The notes: a model not told the origin generated them from the sequence alone. Shown: positions 44,457 to 54,357, counted from the stretch's first letter. The stretch: DNA of 55,510 nt from Methylophilales bacterium LSUCC0135 (GCA_001704575.1 MCAW01000014.1:1-55510), one strand, 5' to 3'. Made by a program: numbers and translations.

Positions 44457-46484
44457 ATGACGATGCAAACCATATATCTGTTGATTCCCATGCTGCCACT
44501 GATTGCCGCAGTGATCGTCGGCCTGTTCGGCCGTCAATTGCCGCGTGCTTCTGCGCACTGGATTACCATCCTCGGTGTCGGCGCATCCTTTGCGCTGTCG
44601 GCATACGTTTTCATGCACGCGCTCGAAGGCCATGTCTTCAATGGCGCTGTCTACACCTGGCTTGTCAGCGGCGGCAGCGCGTTCGAAGTCGGTTTTCTGA
44701 TCGATAAACTGTCCGCCACCATGATGGTGGTAGTGACTTTCGTATCGCTCATGGTGCATATCTACACTATCGGCTATATGGAAGAAGACCCTGGCTACAG
44801 CCGTTTCTTCAGCTACATTTCGCTGTTCACTTTCTCCATGCTGATGCTGGTCATGAGTAATAATTTCATGCAGTTGTTCTTCGGCTGGGAGGCGGTGGGC
44901 CTGGTGTCCTATCTGCTGATCGGCTTCTGGTACAAGCGGCCGACAGCGATTTACGCCAACCTCAAGGCGTTTCTGGTTAACCGTGTCGGCGATTTCGGTT
45001 TTCTGCTCGGCATCGGCATGGTCCTGTATTTCCTCGGTAGTCTTGACTACGCCGCTGTCTTCTCGGTCGCGCCGCAGCTCGCAGGCGATACGGTAGAGAT
45101 CATTCCCGGCATGGAGTGGTCGCTGATGACGGTGATCTGCATCTTGCTGTTCATCGGTGCCATGGGCAAATCCGCGCAGGTGCCGCTGCATGTCTGGCTG
45201 CCGGATTCGATGGAAGGCCCGACCCCGATTTCCGCCCTGATTCACGCTGCAACCATGGTCACGGCCGGTATTTTCATGGTGGCCCGCATGTCGCCGCTTT
45301 ACGAACTTTCGACCACGGCCCTGTCCTTCGTGCTGGTCATCGGTGCCATTACGGCACTGTTTATGGGCTTCCTCGGCATCATCCAGAACGACATCAAGCG
45401 CGTCGTCGCCTATTCCACACTCTCGCAGCTCGGTTACATGACTGTCGCATTGGGCGTGTCGGCCTATTCGGTGGCGATGTTCCACCTGATGACGCATGCC
45501 TTCTTCAAGGCCTTGCTGTTCCTCGCGGCCGGTTCTGTCATCATGGCCATGCATCACGATCAGGACATCCGCAACATGGGCGGCCTGCGCAAGTACATGC
45601 CGGTGACCTGGATCACCTCGCTGATCGGCTCGCTGGCACTGATCGGTACGCCGTTCCTGTCCGGCTTTTATTCCAAGGATTCCATCATTGAAGCGGTGAA
45701 ATATTCCGACATCGCCGGTAGCGGTTTTGCCTATTTCGCCGTGCTGGCCGGCGTGTTCGTCACGGCTTTCTATTCCTTCCGCATGTATTTCCTCGTCTTC
45801 CACGGCAAGGAGCGCTGGATGGAAGCCAAGCCGCATCATGCGCATCACGATGACCACGCCGACGACGCCCATGCGCACGACGAACACCACGGCTTGGCGC
45901 CAGATGAAAAGCCACATGAACAGAAATGGGTGGTGACTTTGCCGCTCGTGCTGCTGGCGATTCCGTCCGTCGTGATCGGCTATATCGCCATCGAGCCGAT
46001 GCTGTTCGGCAGCTTTTTCAAGGGTGTGATTCACGTCGATCAAGCCGCGCATCCGGCTATGAGCATACTTGCCAGCCATTTCCACGGCGCTGCGGCGATG
46101 GCCCTGCATGGTCTGCAAACCTGGCCGTTCTGGCTTGCGCTGGCGGGTGTGCTGCTTTCATGGCTGTTCTACATGAAGCGCCCGGATATTCCGGCGGCAA
46201 TCAAATCCCGCTGTGATCTGATCTATCGCGTGCTGGAAAACAAATACGGTTTCGACAGCTTCAACGACAAGTTCTTCGCGGCCGGCTCGCGCTGTCTCGG
46301 CAGCAAGCTCTGGCAGACCGGCGACGTCAAGCTGATCGACGGTGCCATCGTCAACGGCACGGCACGGTTGATCGGCCGCATCGCCGGCGTCGTGCGCCAG
46401 CTGCAATCCGGCCTGATATACCACTACGCCTTTGCCATGATCATCGGCGCATTCCTGTTACTCACCTTCTTCATGAAGGTATAA
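44457..46484 (+). CDS. nuoL: NADH-quinone oxidoreductase subunit L
   Basis: The distal antiporter-like proton-pumping subunit with the long lateral helix, 675 residues. The core block includes GWEAVGLVSYLLIGFWY, VPLHVWLPDSMEGPTPISALIHAAT and NDIKRVVAYSTLSQLGYM. Near residues 458-480 there is a His-rich cytoplasmic loop with nine His in HHAHHDDHADDAHAHDEHH. The C-terminus has a final anchor helix (FAMIIGAFLLLTFFM). The long antisense frame across it is a coding-phase shadow. Confidence 0.97.
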   Translation: MTMQTIYLLIPMLPLIAAVIVGLFGRQLPRASAHWITILGVGASFALSAYVFMHALEGHVFNGAVYTWLVSGGSAFEVGFLIDKLSATMMVVVTFVSLMVHIYTIGYMEEDPGYSRFFSYISLFTFSMLMLVMSNNFMQLFFGWEAVGLVSYLLIGFWYKRPTAIYANLKAFLVNRVGDFGFLLGIGMVLYFLGSLDYAAVFSVAPQLAGDTVEIIPGMEWSLMTVICILLFIGAMGKSAQVPLHVWLPDSMEGPTPISALIHAATMVTAGIFMVARMSPLYELSTTALSFVLVIGAITALFMGFLGIIQNDIKRVVAYSTLSQLGYMTVALGVSAYSVAMFHLMTHAFFKALLFLAAGSVIMAMHHDQDIRNMGGLRKYMPVTWITSLIGSLALIGTPFLSGFYSKDSIIEAVKYSDIAGSGFAYFAVLAGVFVTAFYSFRMYFLVFHGKERWMEAKPHHAHHDDHADDAHAHDEHHGLAPDEKPHEQKWVVTLPLVLLAIPSVVIGYIAIEPMLFGSFFKGVIHVDQAAHPAMSILASHFHGAAAMALHGLQTWPFWLALAGVLLSWLFYMKRPDIPAAIKSRCDLIYRVLENKYGFDSFNDKFFAAGSRCLGSKLWQTGDVKLIDGAIVNGTARLIGRIAGVVRQLQSGLIYHYAFAMIIGAFLLLTFFMKV

Positions 46485-46491
46485 AAAGAAA

Positions 46492-47985
46492 ATGATGACT
46501 GACCTACCAATTATCAGCCTTGCCATCTGGGTGCCGATTCTGGCCGGAATTGCCGTGCTGTTCACCGGCGACGACAGGCGCGCCTGCCTCGCCCGCTGGA
46601 TGGCGCTGGCAGGTTCGATTGCGGGCTTTCTCGCGACCTTGCCGCTTTATACCGAATTCAATTTTGCCGATGGCGGTTTCCAGTTCCAGGAACGTTTCAG
46701 CTGGATTCCGGCTTTCAATATCCATTATCACCTCGGCGTCGATGGCATCTCGGTACCGCTGGTTCTGCTGACCAGCTTCATTACCATGGTGGTGGTTGTG
46801 GCAGGCTGGGAGGTGATCGAGAAGCGCGTGGCGCAATACATGGCTGCCTTCCTCATCATGTCCGGTCTCATGATCGGCGTCTTCAGCGCACTGGACAGCA
46901 TTCTGTACTACGTGTTCTGGGAAGCGATGCTGATCCCGATGTTTCTTGTCATCGGTATCTGGGGCGGTCCAAACCGTGTTTATGCGACCATCAAGTTTTT
47001 CCTCTACACCCTGCTCGGTTCGCTGCTGATGCTGGTCGCATTCATTTATCTCTATCATCAGACCGACAGTTTTGCTGTCACTGATTACTACCAGCTGCCG
47101 TTGACGTTGCCGGTACAGGTGCTCATTTTCCTCGCCTTCTTCATGGCATTCGCGGTCAAGATTCCGATGTGGCCGGTGCATACCTGGCTGCCGGATGCCC
47201 ACGTCGAAGCGCCGACCGGCGGTTCCGTCGTGCTGGCGGCGATCATGCTCAAGCTCGGTGCCTACAGCTTCCTGCGCTTTGCCATGCCTATCGCCCCGGA
47301 TGCCGCACATTATCTGGCCGGATTCATGATCACGCTGTCGCTGATCTCGATCGTCTACATCGCCTTTGTCGCGCTGGTACAGAAAGACATGAAGAAGCTG
47401 ATCGCTTATTCGTCGATCTCCCACATGGGCTTTGTGACGCTCGGCATGTTTATCTTCAATCCGCTCGGCATGGAAGGCGCGATCGTGCAGATGATCTCGC
47501 ACGGCTTCATTTCCGGTGCCATGTTCCTTTGCGTGGGCGTTTTATACGACCGCGTGCACTCGCGTGAAATCGCGGCTTACGGCGGTGTTGCCAACACCAT
47601 GCCGACCTTTGCGGCCTTTGCCGTGCTGTTTGCCATGGCCAATGCCGGTTTGCCCGGCACATCCGGCTTCGTCGGCGAGTTCCTCGTCATTCTCGGCGCC
47701 TTGCAGGTGAACTTCTGGTACGCATTCCTCGCCGCGCTGACGCTGATTTTCGGTGCCGCCTACACCCTGTGGATGGTCAAACGCGTATTCTTCGGCGAAG
47801 TCGGCAATCATAATGTCGCCGCGCTGAAAGACCTGAGCAAACGCGAGTTCCTCGTTCTTGGCGTACTTGCTGTCATGGTCATCGGTTTCGGCGTTTATCC
47901 TGCCCCGATTACCGAACTGACCAACGCCAGCGTGACACAGCTGCTGTCACACCTCGCGCAGAGCAAGCTGCCGGCCGGATACTGA
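46492..47985 (+). CDS. nuoM: NADH-quinone oxidoreductase subunit M
   Basis: The second antiporter-like proton-pumping subunit, 497 residues with about 14 helices. Signatures are [18 protein letters not shown] with the conserved Glu, [23 protein letters not shown]-type sequence near residue 225, and [15 protein letters not shown]. It begins with two Met codons, 7 nt after nuoL. Confidence 0.97.
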   Translation: MMTDLPIISLAIWVPILAGIAVLFTGDDRRACLARWMALAGSIAGFLATLPLYTEFNFADGGFQFQERFSWIPAFNIHYHLGVDGISVPLVLLTSFITMVVVVAGWEVIEKRVAQYMAAFLIMSGLMIGVFSALDSILYYVFWEAMLIPMFLVIGIWGGPNRVYATIKFFLYTLLGSLLMLVAFIYLYHQTDSFAVTDYYQLPLTLPVQVLIFLAFFMAFAVKIPMWPVHTWLPDAHVEAPTGGSVVLAAIMLKLGAYSFLRFAMPIAPDAAHYLAGFMITLSLISIVYIAFVALVQKDMKKLIAYSSISHMGFVTLGMFIFNPLGMEGAIVQMISHGFISGAMFLCVGVLYDRVHSREIAAYGGVANTMPTFAAFAVLFAMANAGLPGTSGFVGEFLVILGALQVNFWYAFLAALTLIFGAAYTLWMVKRVFFGEVGNHNVAALKDLSKREFLVLGVLAVMVIGFGVYPAPITELTNASVTQLLSHLAQSKLPAGY

Positions 47986-47999
47986 GACTGAGATCAATC

Positions 48000-49448
48000 A
48001 TGAGTAATATTTTTTCCGACCTCATCACCGCATTGCCCGAAATCTTCGTACTTGGCATGGCGATGTTCATCCTGCTGCTGGACCTGTTCCTCAAGCCCTC
48101 GCAGCGCGGCCTGATTTTCTGGCTTTCGCAGCTGACACTGGCCGGCGCAGCAACAATCACCGTGATTACGCATACCCCTGCAGTGAGCTATGCCTTCAAC
48201 GGCATGTTTGTCGATGACCCGATGGCGGATGCGTTGAAAGTAATGACCTATATCGGCACTGCCATGATGTTTGTCTACACGCGCCATTACCTCAGCCTGC
48301 GCGGCATGTTCCGCGGCGAGTATTACGCACTGGTGCTGTTTGCCATGGTCGGCATGATGGTGATGATCTCCGGCCAGAATTTCCTGACGCTATACATGGG
48401 GCTGGAACTGCTGTCGCTCTGCCTCTATGCGCTAGTTGCGCTTGACCGCGACAATCCGCGTGCCACCGAGGCGGCGATGAAGTATTTCGTCCTTGGCGCC
48501 TTGGCTTCCGGCATGCTGCTTTACGGTATGTCCATGATGTATGGCGCAACAGGCAGCCTGAATATTGCTGAAGTCGGTGAATCGCTGATGCAGGGGGCAC
48601 CAACCTATTCCATGCTCATCCTGGGCCTGGTCTTCATCGTTGCCGGCTTGGCTTTCAAATTGGGTGCGGTGCCGTTCCAGATGTGGGTACCGGATGTCTA
48701 TCACGGTTCACCGACCGCCATGACCATGCTGATCGGCTCGGTACCGAAACTGGCTGCATTTGCCATGGTCATCCGTTTGCTGGTGCAGGGCCTCTATGTG
48801 GTGGCAGTCGACTGGCAGGGCATGCTGGTCATTATGGCAGTGCTGTCGATTGCCATCGGTAACGTTGCCGCCATCGCGCAGACCAACATCAAGCGCATGC
48901 TGGCTTACTCCACCATTTCACATATTGGTTTTCTGTTGTTCGGTCTGATGAGTGCCAGCATGAACGGCTTCGCTTCTTCGATGTTTTATGTTTCAGCTTA
49001 TGTGCTGATGACGCTGGCCGGCTTCGGCATGATTCTGCTGCTATCGCGTCAGGGCTTTGAGGCTGAAAACCTGGATGATCTCAAGGGCCTCAACCAGCGC
49101 AGCCCATGGAACGCCTTCCTGATGCTGATTGTCATGTTCTCTATGGCGGGGGTGCCGCCGACACTCGGCTTCTACGCCAAGTTCACCGTGCTGCAGGCAG
49201 CGCTGGAGGCGGGATTTGTCGGTCTCGTCATCTTTGCAGTGTTGATGGCAGCAGTTGGCGCGTTCTACTATCTGCGCGTGGTCAAGCTGATGTATTTCGA
49301 CGAGCCGCAGGATACCAGCCCAATTGATGCGCCAACCGGCATGCGTGTGATGTTGAGCGTTAATGCGATTGGTTTGCTCGTATTGGGCCTGATGCCGCAA
49401 GCGCTGATGGGAATCTCCGCTTACGCCATGTTTTACAGCATACAATAA
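48000..49448 (+). CDS. nuoN: NADH-quinone oxidoreductase subunit N
   Basis: The third antiporter-like subunit, 482 residues. [37 protein letters not shown] and [16 protein letters not shown] are the characteristic blocks. It is the last structural gene of complex I here, and the DUF2818 gene follows after 8 nt. Confidence 0.97.
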   Translation: MSNIFSDLITALPEIFVLGMAMFILLLDLFLKPSQRGLIFWLSQLTLAGAATITVITHTPAVSYAFNGMFVDDPMADALKVMTYIGTAMMFVYTRHYLSLRGMFRGEYYALVLFAMVGMMVMISGQNFLTLYMGLELLSLCLYALVALDRDNPRATEAAMKYFVLGALASGMLLYGMSMMYGATGSLNIAEVGESLMQGAPTYSMLILGLVFIVAGLAFKLGAVPFQMWVPDVYHGSPTAMTMLIGSVPKLAAFAMVIRLLVQGLYVVAVDWQGMLVIMAVLSIAIGNVAAIAQTNIKRMLAYSTISHIGFLLFGLMSASMNGFASSMFYVSAYVLMTLAGFGMILLLSRQGFEAENLDDLKGLNQRSPWNAFLMLIVMFSMAGVPPTLGFYAKFTVLQAALEAGFVGLVIFAVLMAAVGAFYYLRVVKLMYFDEPQDTSPIDAPTGMRVMLSVNAIGLLVLGLMPQALMGISAYAMFYSIQ

Positions 49449-49456
49449 AGGATCCA

Positions 49457-49750
49457 ATGAATACACTGGTGTTACTTTTGCTTGCCTTGCTGATGGCTAA
49501 TTTGCCCTGGCTATCCAACCGGCTGTTCTTCCTCATTCCACTGAAGCAGCAACACAAATCGCTGGCATGGTCACTGTTTGAACTGGTGGTGCTGTATTTC
49601 GTCATTGGCGGCATCGCCTTCTATACCGAGCGCGCCGTGATGGGCCAAGTGGCCGAACAGAATTGGGAGTTCTACGCCGTTACCGGCAGCCTTTTTCTTG
49701 TGTTTGCTTTCCCCGGTTTTGTCTATCGCTATTTCTGGCAACGCAGCTGA
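49457..49750 (+). CDS. DUF2818 family small membrane protein
   Basis: A 97-residue protein with three hydrophobic helices (about 3-23, 38-58 and 74-90). Conserved-looking blocks are ANLPWLSNRLFFLIPL and FPGFVYRYFW. DUF2818 proteins are regularly found right after nuoN in betaproteobacteria. A role as accessory or assembly factor of complex I is inferred only from position. Confidence 0.88.
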   Translation: MNTLVLLLLALLMANLPWLSNRLFFLIPLKQQHKSLAWSLFELVVLYFVIGGIAFYTERAVMGQVAEQNWEFYAVTGSLFLVFAFPGFVYRYFWQRS

Positions 49751-49776
49751 TTTCAGATTCCCGGAGGTTATTAGAA

Positions 49777-50688
49777 ATGAAGCCTGAAAGCTCCCCGGTC
49801 AAATCCATCCTCACCCTTGTCGTCTTTGCATTGTTTGCCTCACTGCTGGCAGGCTGCAGCATGCCGAAGAGTCTTCTGCCCGAGAACATCATGCCGGGTG
49901 CCGAATTCAATACTCTGATGGTTGAAGCGGATGCTGCCATGCACGACGCCAAATGGGAGTTGGCGCTGAAAAAATTGCAGCAGGCGGGCGGACTCAGACC
50001 GGATGATCTCACCGTCAAACTCAAGCAGGGCCAGGTTTACCAGAACAGCGGCCGTCTTGCACTGGCGCACAACGCCTATCAGCAGATCATCGATACCGAA
50101 GCGAGTGCCAAAGGCAAAAATCTCGAAATCATCCAAAAGGCCAAAAATCAGCAGGCCAAGCTGGGTTTTGCGCCGCTCGGTAAAACCGGTGACGCCACAC
50201 AAAATCAGGCTGCCGCTGCGCCGGCAAGCGTTGATGAACAAGCTACAGTCCCAGAAGCCATGCCAGCCGAGCTGCCGGTTGCAGTAGATGCGCCTGTGGC
50301 ATTACCGCCACCAGCAATCGAAGAAGCATCGCAGAAACCGGGTAATGCCGAAGATGCCATCGTGGAACGCATTCAGGGCTGGGCGCAGGCCTGGCAGCAG
50401 AAGCGCGTCAGTGATTATTTCAGTTTCTATACGGTCGATTTTCGCGGCGACCAGCCCAGCCATACGGCGTGGCGCAAACAGCGCAACGCTCGCATCAGTT
50501 CGGCCGGCAATATATCGGTCAGCATTGATGAACTCAAGGTCGAGCAGCAGGACGCGGACAATGCCGTTGCCAGCTTCCGGCAGACTTACCGCTCGTCCAG
50601 CCTGACCGATGCCGGTATCAAGACCTTGCGGCTCAAGCAGGTTGACGGCGTCTGGCTGATCGCCGACGAACAGTTCCGCAAGCAGTGA
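49777..50688 (+). CDS. Lipoprotein with TPR-like and NTF2-like regions
   Basis: A 303-residue exported protein. The signal peptide ends in a lipobox (SLLAGCSMP, Cys at about residue 27). Residues 45-130 form helical TPR-like pairs (KWELALKKLQQAGGLRPDD), a Pro/Ala/Val linker runs to about 190, and the C-terminal domain (about 195-300: IQGWAQAWQQKRVSDYFSFY and ending GVWLIADEQF) resembles the NTF2-like/Cds6 domain found next to L,D-transpeptidases. No enzymatic residues are evident. The ATG at 49777 is preceded by GGAGGTTA. It closes the nuo-DUF2818 cluster. Confidence 0.82.
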   Translation: MKPESSPVKSILTLVVFALFASLLAGCSMPKSLLPENIMPGAEFNTLMVEADAAMHDAKWELALKKLQQAGGLRPDDLTVKLKQGQVYQNSGRLALAHNAYQQIIDTEASAKGKNLEIIQKAKNQQAKLGFAPLGKTGDATQNQAAAAPASVDEQATVPEAMPAELPVAVDAPVALPPPAIEEASQKPGNAEDAIVERIQGWAQAWQQKRVSDYFSFYTVDFRGDQPSHTAWRKQRNARISSAGNISVSIDELKVEQQDADNAVASFRQTYRSSSLTDAGIKTLRLKQVDGVWLIADEQFRKQ

Positions 50689-50697
50689 GCGCAGTGC

Positions 50698-51261
50698 ATG
50701 GCAAGCGATGCACTGACTGAAACCTGCGTTGCCGGACACACGATTCCCGGCACCCGCTTCCTGGATGTCCGGCGCGATACCGTGAGTCTGCCGAGTGGGC
50801 GCGAAGGCGAGCGCGAATATATCGTGCATCCCGGCGCCGTGCTGGTGCTGCCCTTGTTGGATGACGGTAGGTTGGTACTGGAACGCCAGTTCCGCTATCC
50901 GCTGAAACAGGTGTTCATCGAGCTGCCTGCCGGCAAGATCGACCCAAAGGAAACGCCGCTTCTCACTGGGCAGCGTGAGCTGCTGGAAGAAACCGGCTAT
51001 CAGGCCAGTGAGTGGATACACCTCGGCGCCATGCATCCCTGCATCGGCTATTCAGATGAAATCATCCATATCTATCTGGCGCGCGGTTTGCAAGCCGGAC
51101 AGCACAGGCGCGACTTAGACGAGGCGCTGGAACTGTTCGAGGCGGGTCTGGACGACTGCCTCGCCATGGTGCAGCGCGGCGAGATCAGCGATGGCAAGAC
51201 CATCATCGCGCTCTACTGGCTGGAAAAATTCCTGCAAGGTCAATGGCTTCCTCAGGCCTGA
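50698..51261 (+). CDS. NUDIX hydrolase, ADP-ribose pyrophosphatase type
   Basis: A 187-residue NUDIX protein. The box begins GKIDPKETPLL and continues GQRELLEETGY, matching the GX5EX7REUXEEXGU pattern that binds the metal. The downstream SDEIIHIYLARGLQ segment is typical of the ADP-ribose pyrophosphatase (NudF) group. It is likely to clear ADP-ribose or related nucleotide sugars. It overlaps the SDR gene by 19 nt. Confidence 0.92.
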   Translation: MASDALTETCVAGHTIPGTRFLDVRRDTVSLPSGREGEREYIVHPGAVLVLPLLDDGRLVLERQFRYPLKQVFIELPAGKIDPKETPLLTGQRELLEETGYQASEWIHLGAMHPCIGYSDEIIHIYLARGLQAGQHRRDLDEALELFEAGLDDCLAMVQRGEISDGKTIIALYWLEKFLQGQWLPQA

Positions 51262-52097
51262 ATCTGCATGTGCTGATCGTCGGTTGCGGTGATCTCGGCA
51301 GTGCGGTTGCGCGGCAACTGACAGCGGCTGGCATGCACGTCAGCGGTACGCGCCGAAATCCTGGCGAGCTGCCGGAAGGCGTTGATTTCATTCAACTGGA
51401 TGTCACTGATCCTGCCAGTGTTGCGCGGCTCTCTCATGTTCATCCTGATTTTCTGCTGTATTGCGTGGCGGCCAGCGCGCAGACGGATGACAACTACCGG
51501 GCACATTACGTCGATGGCTTGCGTCATGTTCTGCAGGCCCTGCAGCCAGATCAAAGCCTGCGCCATGTTTTTTTCGTTTCCAGCACGCGCGGCTATGGCC
51601 AGACCGGAGATGCACTGCTGGATGAAACGACGACACCGTTGCCCGCCGATTTCGGCGGTGTGCGCCTGATGGAGGCGGAGGCTGTGCTTGCAGCGATGCA
51701 GGTGCCATCGACCGTGTTGCGCCTCTCCGGCATTTACGGCCCCGGCAGAACCCGGCTCATCGACCTGGCACGGCTGCCGTCAGCCTGGCCGCAGCAGAAT
51801 GTCTGGACCAACCGCATTCATCGCGATGATGCCGCCCGCTTTATCGCCCACTGCATGCAGTGGGCAGTGGCTGAAGAGGCACTGGCGCCCCTGTATCTGG
51901 TGACCGATAGCGCGCCGGTCTCGCAATATGAAGTGCTGCAGTGGCTTGCGCAGCGTCAGGGCGTGGATGCTTTGGCTGTACAGGCGCCGCCGGTCAGCGG
52001 CGGCAAACGTTTGAGCAACGCGCGCATGCTGGCGAGCGGTTTTTCCTTGCAATATCCGGATTATCGCAGCGGTTATGGAGCTTTGCTGGCCGGCTGA
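51243..52097 (+). CDS. NAD(P)-dependent SDR-type epimerase/dehydratase (YeeZ-like)
   Basis: A 284-residue Rossmann-fold protein. LHVLIVGCGDLGSAVARQL at the N-terminus is a dinucleotide-binding motif, and VFFVSSTRGYGQ carries the SSTxxYG region of extended SDRs. GGVRLMEAEAVL and the TVLRLSGIYGPGRTR segment are typical of the atypical SDR group around YeeZ. The substrate is unknown. Translation is coupled to the NUDIX gene. It converges with the PLP decarboxylase, with 25 nt of overlap at the 3' ends. Confidence 0.87.
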   Translation: MASSGLNLHVLIVGCGDLGSAVARQLTAAGMHVSGTRRNPGELPEGVDFIQLDVTDPASVARLSHVHPDFLLYCVAASAQTDDNYRAHYVDGLRHVLQALQPDQSLRHVFFVSSTRGYGQTGDALLDETTTPLPADFGGVRLMEAEAVLAAMQVPSTVLRLSGIYGPGRTRLIDLARLPSAWPQQNVWTNRIHRDDAARFIAHCMQWAVAEEALAPLYLVTDSAPVSQYEVLQWLAQRQGVDALAVQAPPVSGGKRLSNARMLASGFSLQYPDYRSGYGALLAG

Positions 52098-53533
52098 GCG
52101 CGGATGGCATCGAGCAATGCCTGCAGGTCTGCTTCCTGCGTGAAGGGGTTCATCAGTGTCGTGCGCAGCCAGAGCACACCATCCAGCTCCACCTGCGTCA
52201 GATGGAAATCACCGCTTTCGATTAAATGCTTGCGTGTAGCTGCCTGATGCCGGTTCAGCTCAGAGGGATTTATCCCTGCAGCCAGGTGGCGGAAGCAGAC
52301 GATATTGGTCTGTGGTTGCATCAACAATTCAAAATCTTCCGTTGCACCAATCATCTCGGCAAAGCGGCCTGCCTTGGCGAAAGCCTCATCCACCAATGCC
52401 GCCATGCCTTCGACGCCGTAGAGCGAAAAAGCCGCCCACAGCTTCAGTGCCATCATGCGCTTGGTGCATTCCAGCGTGCGGTAGCTGACGTTGAAATCCT
52501 GTTCTTCCTGCGGTTTTTCCTCAAACAGATAAGAGGCGTTCTGCGCGAATGCCTGCCGGCCATTAGCTGCCGACCTGAACAGCACGGCAGAAACCGTGGC
52601 CGGCATGTAAAGCAGCTTGTGGCCGTCCCAGGTGACGGAATCCGCCAGTGCGATACCGTCCAGCACATGACGATGGCGGCCGGAGAGCAGAGCAGAGGCG
52701 CCGTGGGCGCCGTCAACGTGCAGCCAGAGTTGATGCGCCGCGCAGTATTCGCCGATCACTTTGAGCGGGTCGACGCTGCCGGTCGGCGTACAGGCTGCGT
52801 TGGCGACGACTGCCATGACAATTTCACCGTTTCTGCGGCAGCCTTCATGGGCTTCGGCAATTGCCTCCGGCCGCATGCGGCCCCCGGCGTCGGTCGCAAT
52901 GGCCATCACCGCATCGGTGCCCAGCCCCATGATGCCGGCGGCACGTGCAATCGAGTAATGGCTGTGTTCCGATGCAAGAATGCGCAAACGGCGTTCATTC
53001 GATACGCCGTGTTGCCATATGCGCTTTTCACCGGCATGCTGACGGGCTGCCAGCAGGGCGGTGAGGTTGGCCTGCGCGCCGCCCGAGGTCAGTACACCGT
53101 TGACGGCAACGGAATCCCAGCCGATCAACGTGCTCAGCCAGCGCAGCACCTGGCGTTCGAGCATGGTCGCGGTCGGGCCGGTTTCGTAGACGGCCATGGC
53201 CTGATTGGTGAGGGATGCGACCAGATCGCACAGCGCCGCGACCGGCAACGGCGTTGCCACCTGATGCCCCAGATTGCGCGGATGATGGATGGCGAGATTG
53301 CCGGGCAGAATGTCCTTTTTCAGCTTTTCGATAAAACCGTTGAGGTCAAGCGTGGGTTGTTGTGGCAAAGGTGCTTGCCAGTTCGCGTCTTCGATGGCCG
53401 GTTCGCGCCATTGCAATACCGGACGCCCGGCATCGAGGTTGCGCTGCAGTTCTTCTGCCAGCAGGTCGATCAGCCGGTGACCGAGTTCGCTGAATTTATG
53501 TGCGTCAAATAGCGTAGTCAGGTCTGTTGTCAT
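52073..53533 (-). CDS. PLP-dependent group II decarboxylase
   Basis: A 486-residue fold-type I PLP enzyme of the aromatic amino acid, glutamate and diaminobutyrate decarboxylase family. The pyridoxal Lys is about residue 306 (SVTWDGHKLLYMP), preceded by HVDGAHGASALLS with the cofactor Asp. GVLTSGGAQANLTALLAAR binds phosphate. The substrate cannot be assigned. I chose the ATG at 53533 (the preceding codon is a GTG): it overlaps the stop of the upstream oxygenase by one base (TGATG), so the genes are translationally coupled. Confidence 0.92.
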   Translation of the reverse strand: MTTDLTTLFDAHKFSELGHRLIDLLAEELQRNLDAGRPVLQWREPAIEDANWQAPLPQQPTLDLNGFIEKLKKDILPGNLAIHHPRNLGHQVATPLPVAALCDLVASLTNQAMAVYETGPTATMLERQVLRWLSTLIGWDSVAVNGVLTSGGAQANLTALLAARQHAGEKRIWQHGVSNERRLRILASEHSHYSIARAAGIMGLGTDAVMAIATDAGGRMRPEAIAEAHEGCRRNGEIVMAVVANAACTPTGSVDPLKVIGEYCAAHQLWLHVDGAHGASALLSGRHRHVLDGIALADSVTWDGHKLLYMPATVSAVLFRSAANGRQAFAQNASYLFEEKPQEEQDFNVSYRTLECTKRMMALKLWAAFSLYGVEGMAALVDEAFAKAGRFAEMIGATEDFELLMQPQTNIVCFRHLAAGINPSELNRHQAATRKHLIESGDFHLTQVELDGVLWLRTTLMNPFTQEADLQALLDAIRAQPASKAP

Positions 53534-54165
53534 CACAATGCCTGCGATCGTGTTCTGAACCAGCCCGTGAGACTGAAACGCTCTCGTCTTGCGGCCAGGA
53601 CTTCGTGATAAAAACGCCCGGACATGAATAGTACCAACCGGCCGCCCAGCGGCAGGATATCGACATGATCGGGGACAGCCCCGTTATCCAGATAAAGCCG
53701 CAACTCACCGCCATCGTCCGGCTGCCAGTGTTCATTCAAATAGAGCACGGCGCTGATCTGTCTCTCCTGCTGTCCGATGAACTGATCAAGATGACGCAGA
53801 TACACTGCCCCGGGCCGATAAATGGCAAAGTGGCATTCGAACTCGACCAGAGCGAGAAAAAAATCCCGGTTCAGCTCTTGTTGCAATGCATGCATGGAAG
53901 CCAGGTATTGCGCCTGCTCAGCAGTGTTGCCATCGTCGTCCAGCCAGTAAGTGGCATCGCCGCGGATTCTGCGAACCACTTGCTGATGCATGTCATGACC
54001 GATCGCCGCTTGATGCATCAAGCCCTCGTCCTGCAATGCTTTTGCCTGGCTGCGTAATGCGACAACATCCGCCGCCGGAATAAAGTCATCGATGATGGTG
54101 TAACCCAGCTCGGCAAGTTGGTCGAGTGCGTGAGAAATTAAAGTTGCCGGAGCAGTGAGCGTCAT
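53533..54165 (-). CDS. 2-oxoglutarate/Fe(II)-dependent oxygenase (PKHD/prolyl hydroxylase type)
   Basis: A 210-residue double-stranded beta-helix oxygenase. The metal and co-substrate residues can be traced: YLRHLDQF (HxD), the GRFYHEVLAA His, and Arg in RERFSLTGWFR. AVLYLNEHWQPDDGGELRLY is the typical prolyl 4-hydroxylase-like block. The target is unknown. I chose the ATG at 54165; an upstream in-frame start at 54216 would extend into the tRNA-Val promoter side. A TATAAT word ends only 9 nt upstream of the ATG. Confidence 0.88.
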   Translation of the reverse strand: MTLTAPATLISHALDQLAELGYTIIDDFIPAADVVALRSQAKALQDEGLMHQAAIGHDMHQQVVRRIRGDATYWLDDDGNTAEQAQYLASMHALQQELNRDFFLALVEFECHFAIYRPGAVYLRHLDQFIGQQERQISAVLYLNEHWQPDDGGELRLYLDNGAVPDHVDILPLGGRLVLFMSGRFYHEVLAARRERFSLTGWFRTRSQAL

Positions 54166-54185
54166 GGTGGCGCGATTATACTGCT

Positions 54186-54195
54186 GTCTGCAGAC
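54186..54195. promoter_or_regulatory. GTCTGCAGAC palindrome between divergent promoters
   Basis: A perfect 10-bp palindrome lies just upstream of the TATAAT of the oxygenase gene and beside the tRNA-Val promoter. It is a candidate operator, but short palindromes also occur by chance. Confidence 0.35.
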
Positions 54196-54201
54196 TTTTA
54201 T

Positions 54202-54230
54202 TTGCGTCGTTATCATCTATGCGCTAGAAT
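54202..54230 (+). promoter_or_regulatory. Promoter of tRNA-Val
   Basis: TTGCGT and TAGAAT are separated by 17 nt and lie about 28 nt upstream of the tRNA. A short perfect hairpin (GCATTT-AGAC-AAATGC, 54242-54257) abuts the 5' end of the tRNA and may take part in leader processing. Confidence 0.6.
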
Positions 54231-54257
54231 GCGCAGCTCTCGCATTTAGACAAATGC

Positions 54258-54334
54258 AGGCGCGTAGCTCAGCTGGTTAGAGCACCACCTTGACATGGTG
54301 GGGGTCGTTGGTTCGAGTCCAATCGCGCCTACCA
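54258..54334 (+). tRNA. tRNA-Val (GAC)
   Basis: A 77-nt tRNA with acceptor AGGCGCG pairing with CGCGCCT, then A and an encoded CCA. The anticodon stem CCACC/GGTGG encloses TTGACAT, giving anticodon GAC for valine. The D-arm (GCTCAGCTGGTTAGAGC) and T-loop (GGTTCGAGTCC) are standard. Confidence 0.98.
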
Positions 54335-54357
54335 AATTTGGGGACCAAGTTCCCGAC

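Noticed and set aside
44436-46118. 560-codon minus-strand frame opposite nuoL
   Set aside because: It is a shadow of a GC-rich gene; it shows long His/Gln/Asp/Glu runs and no domain, while nuoL on the other strand is certain.
46504-47502. 332-codon minus-strand frame opposite nuoM
   Set aside because: Same reason: highly charged composition and complete overlap with a known gene.
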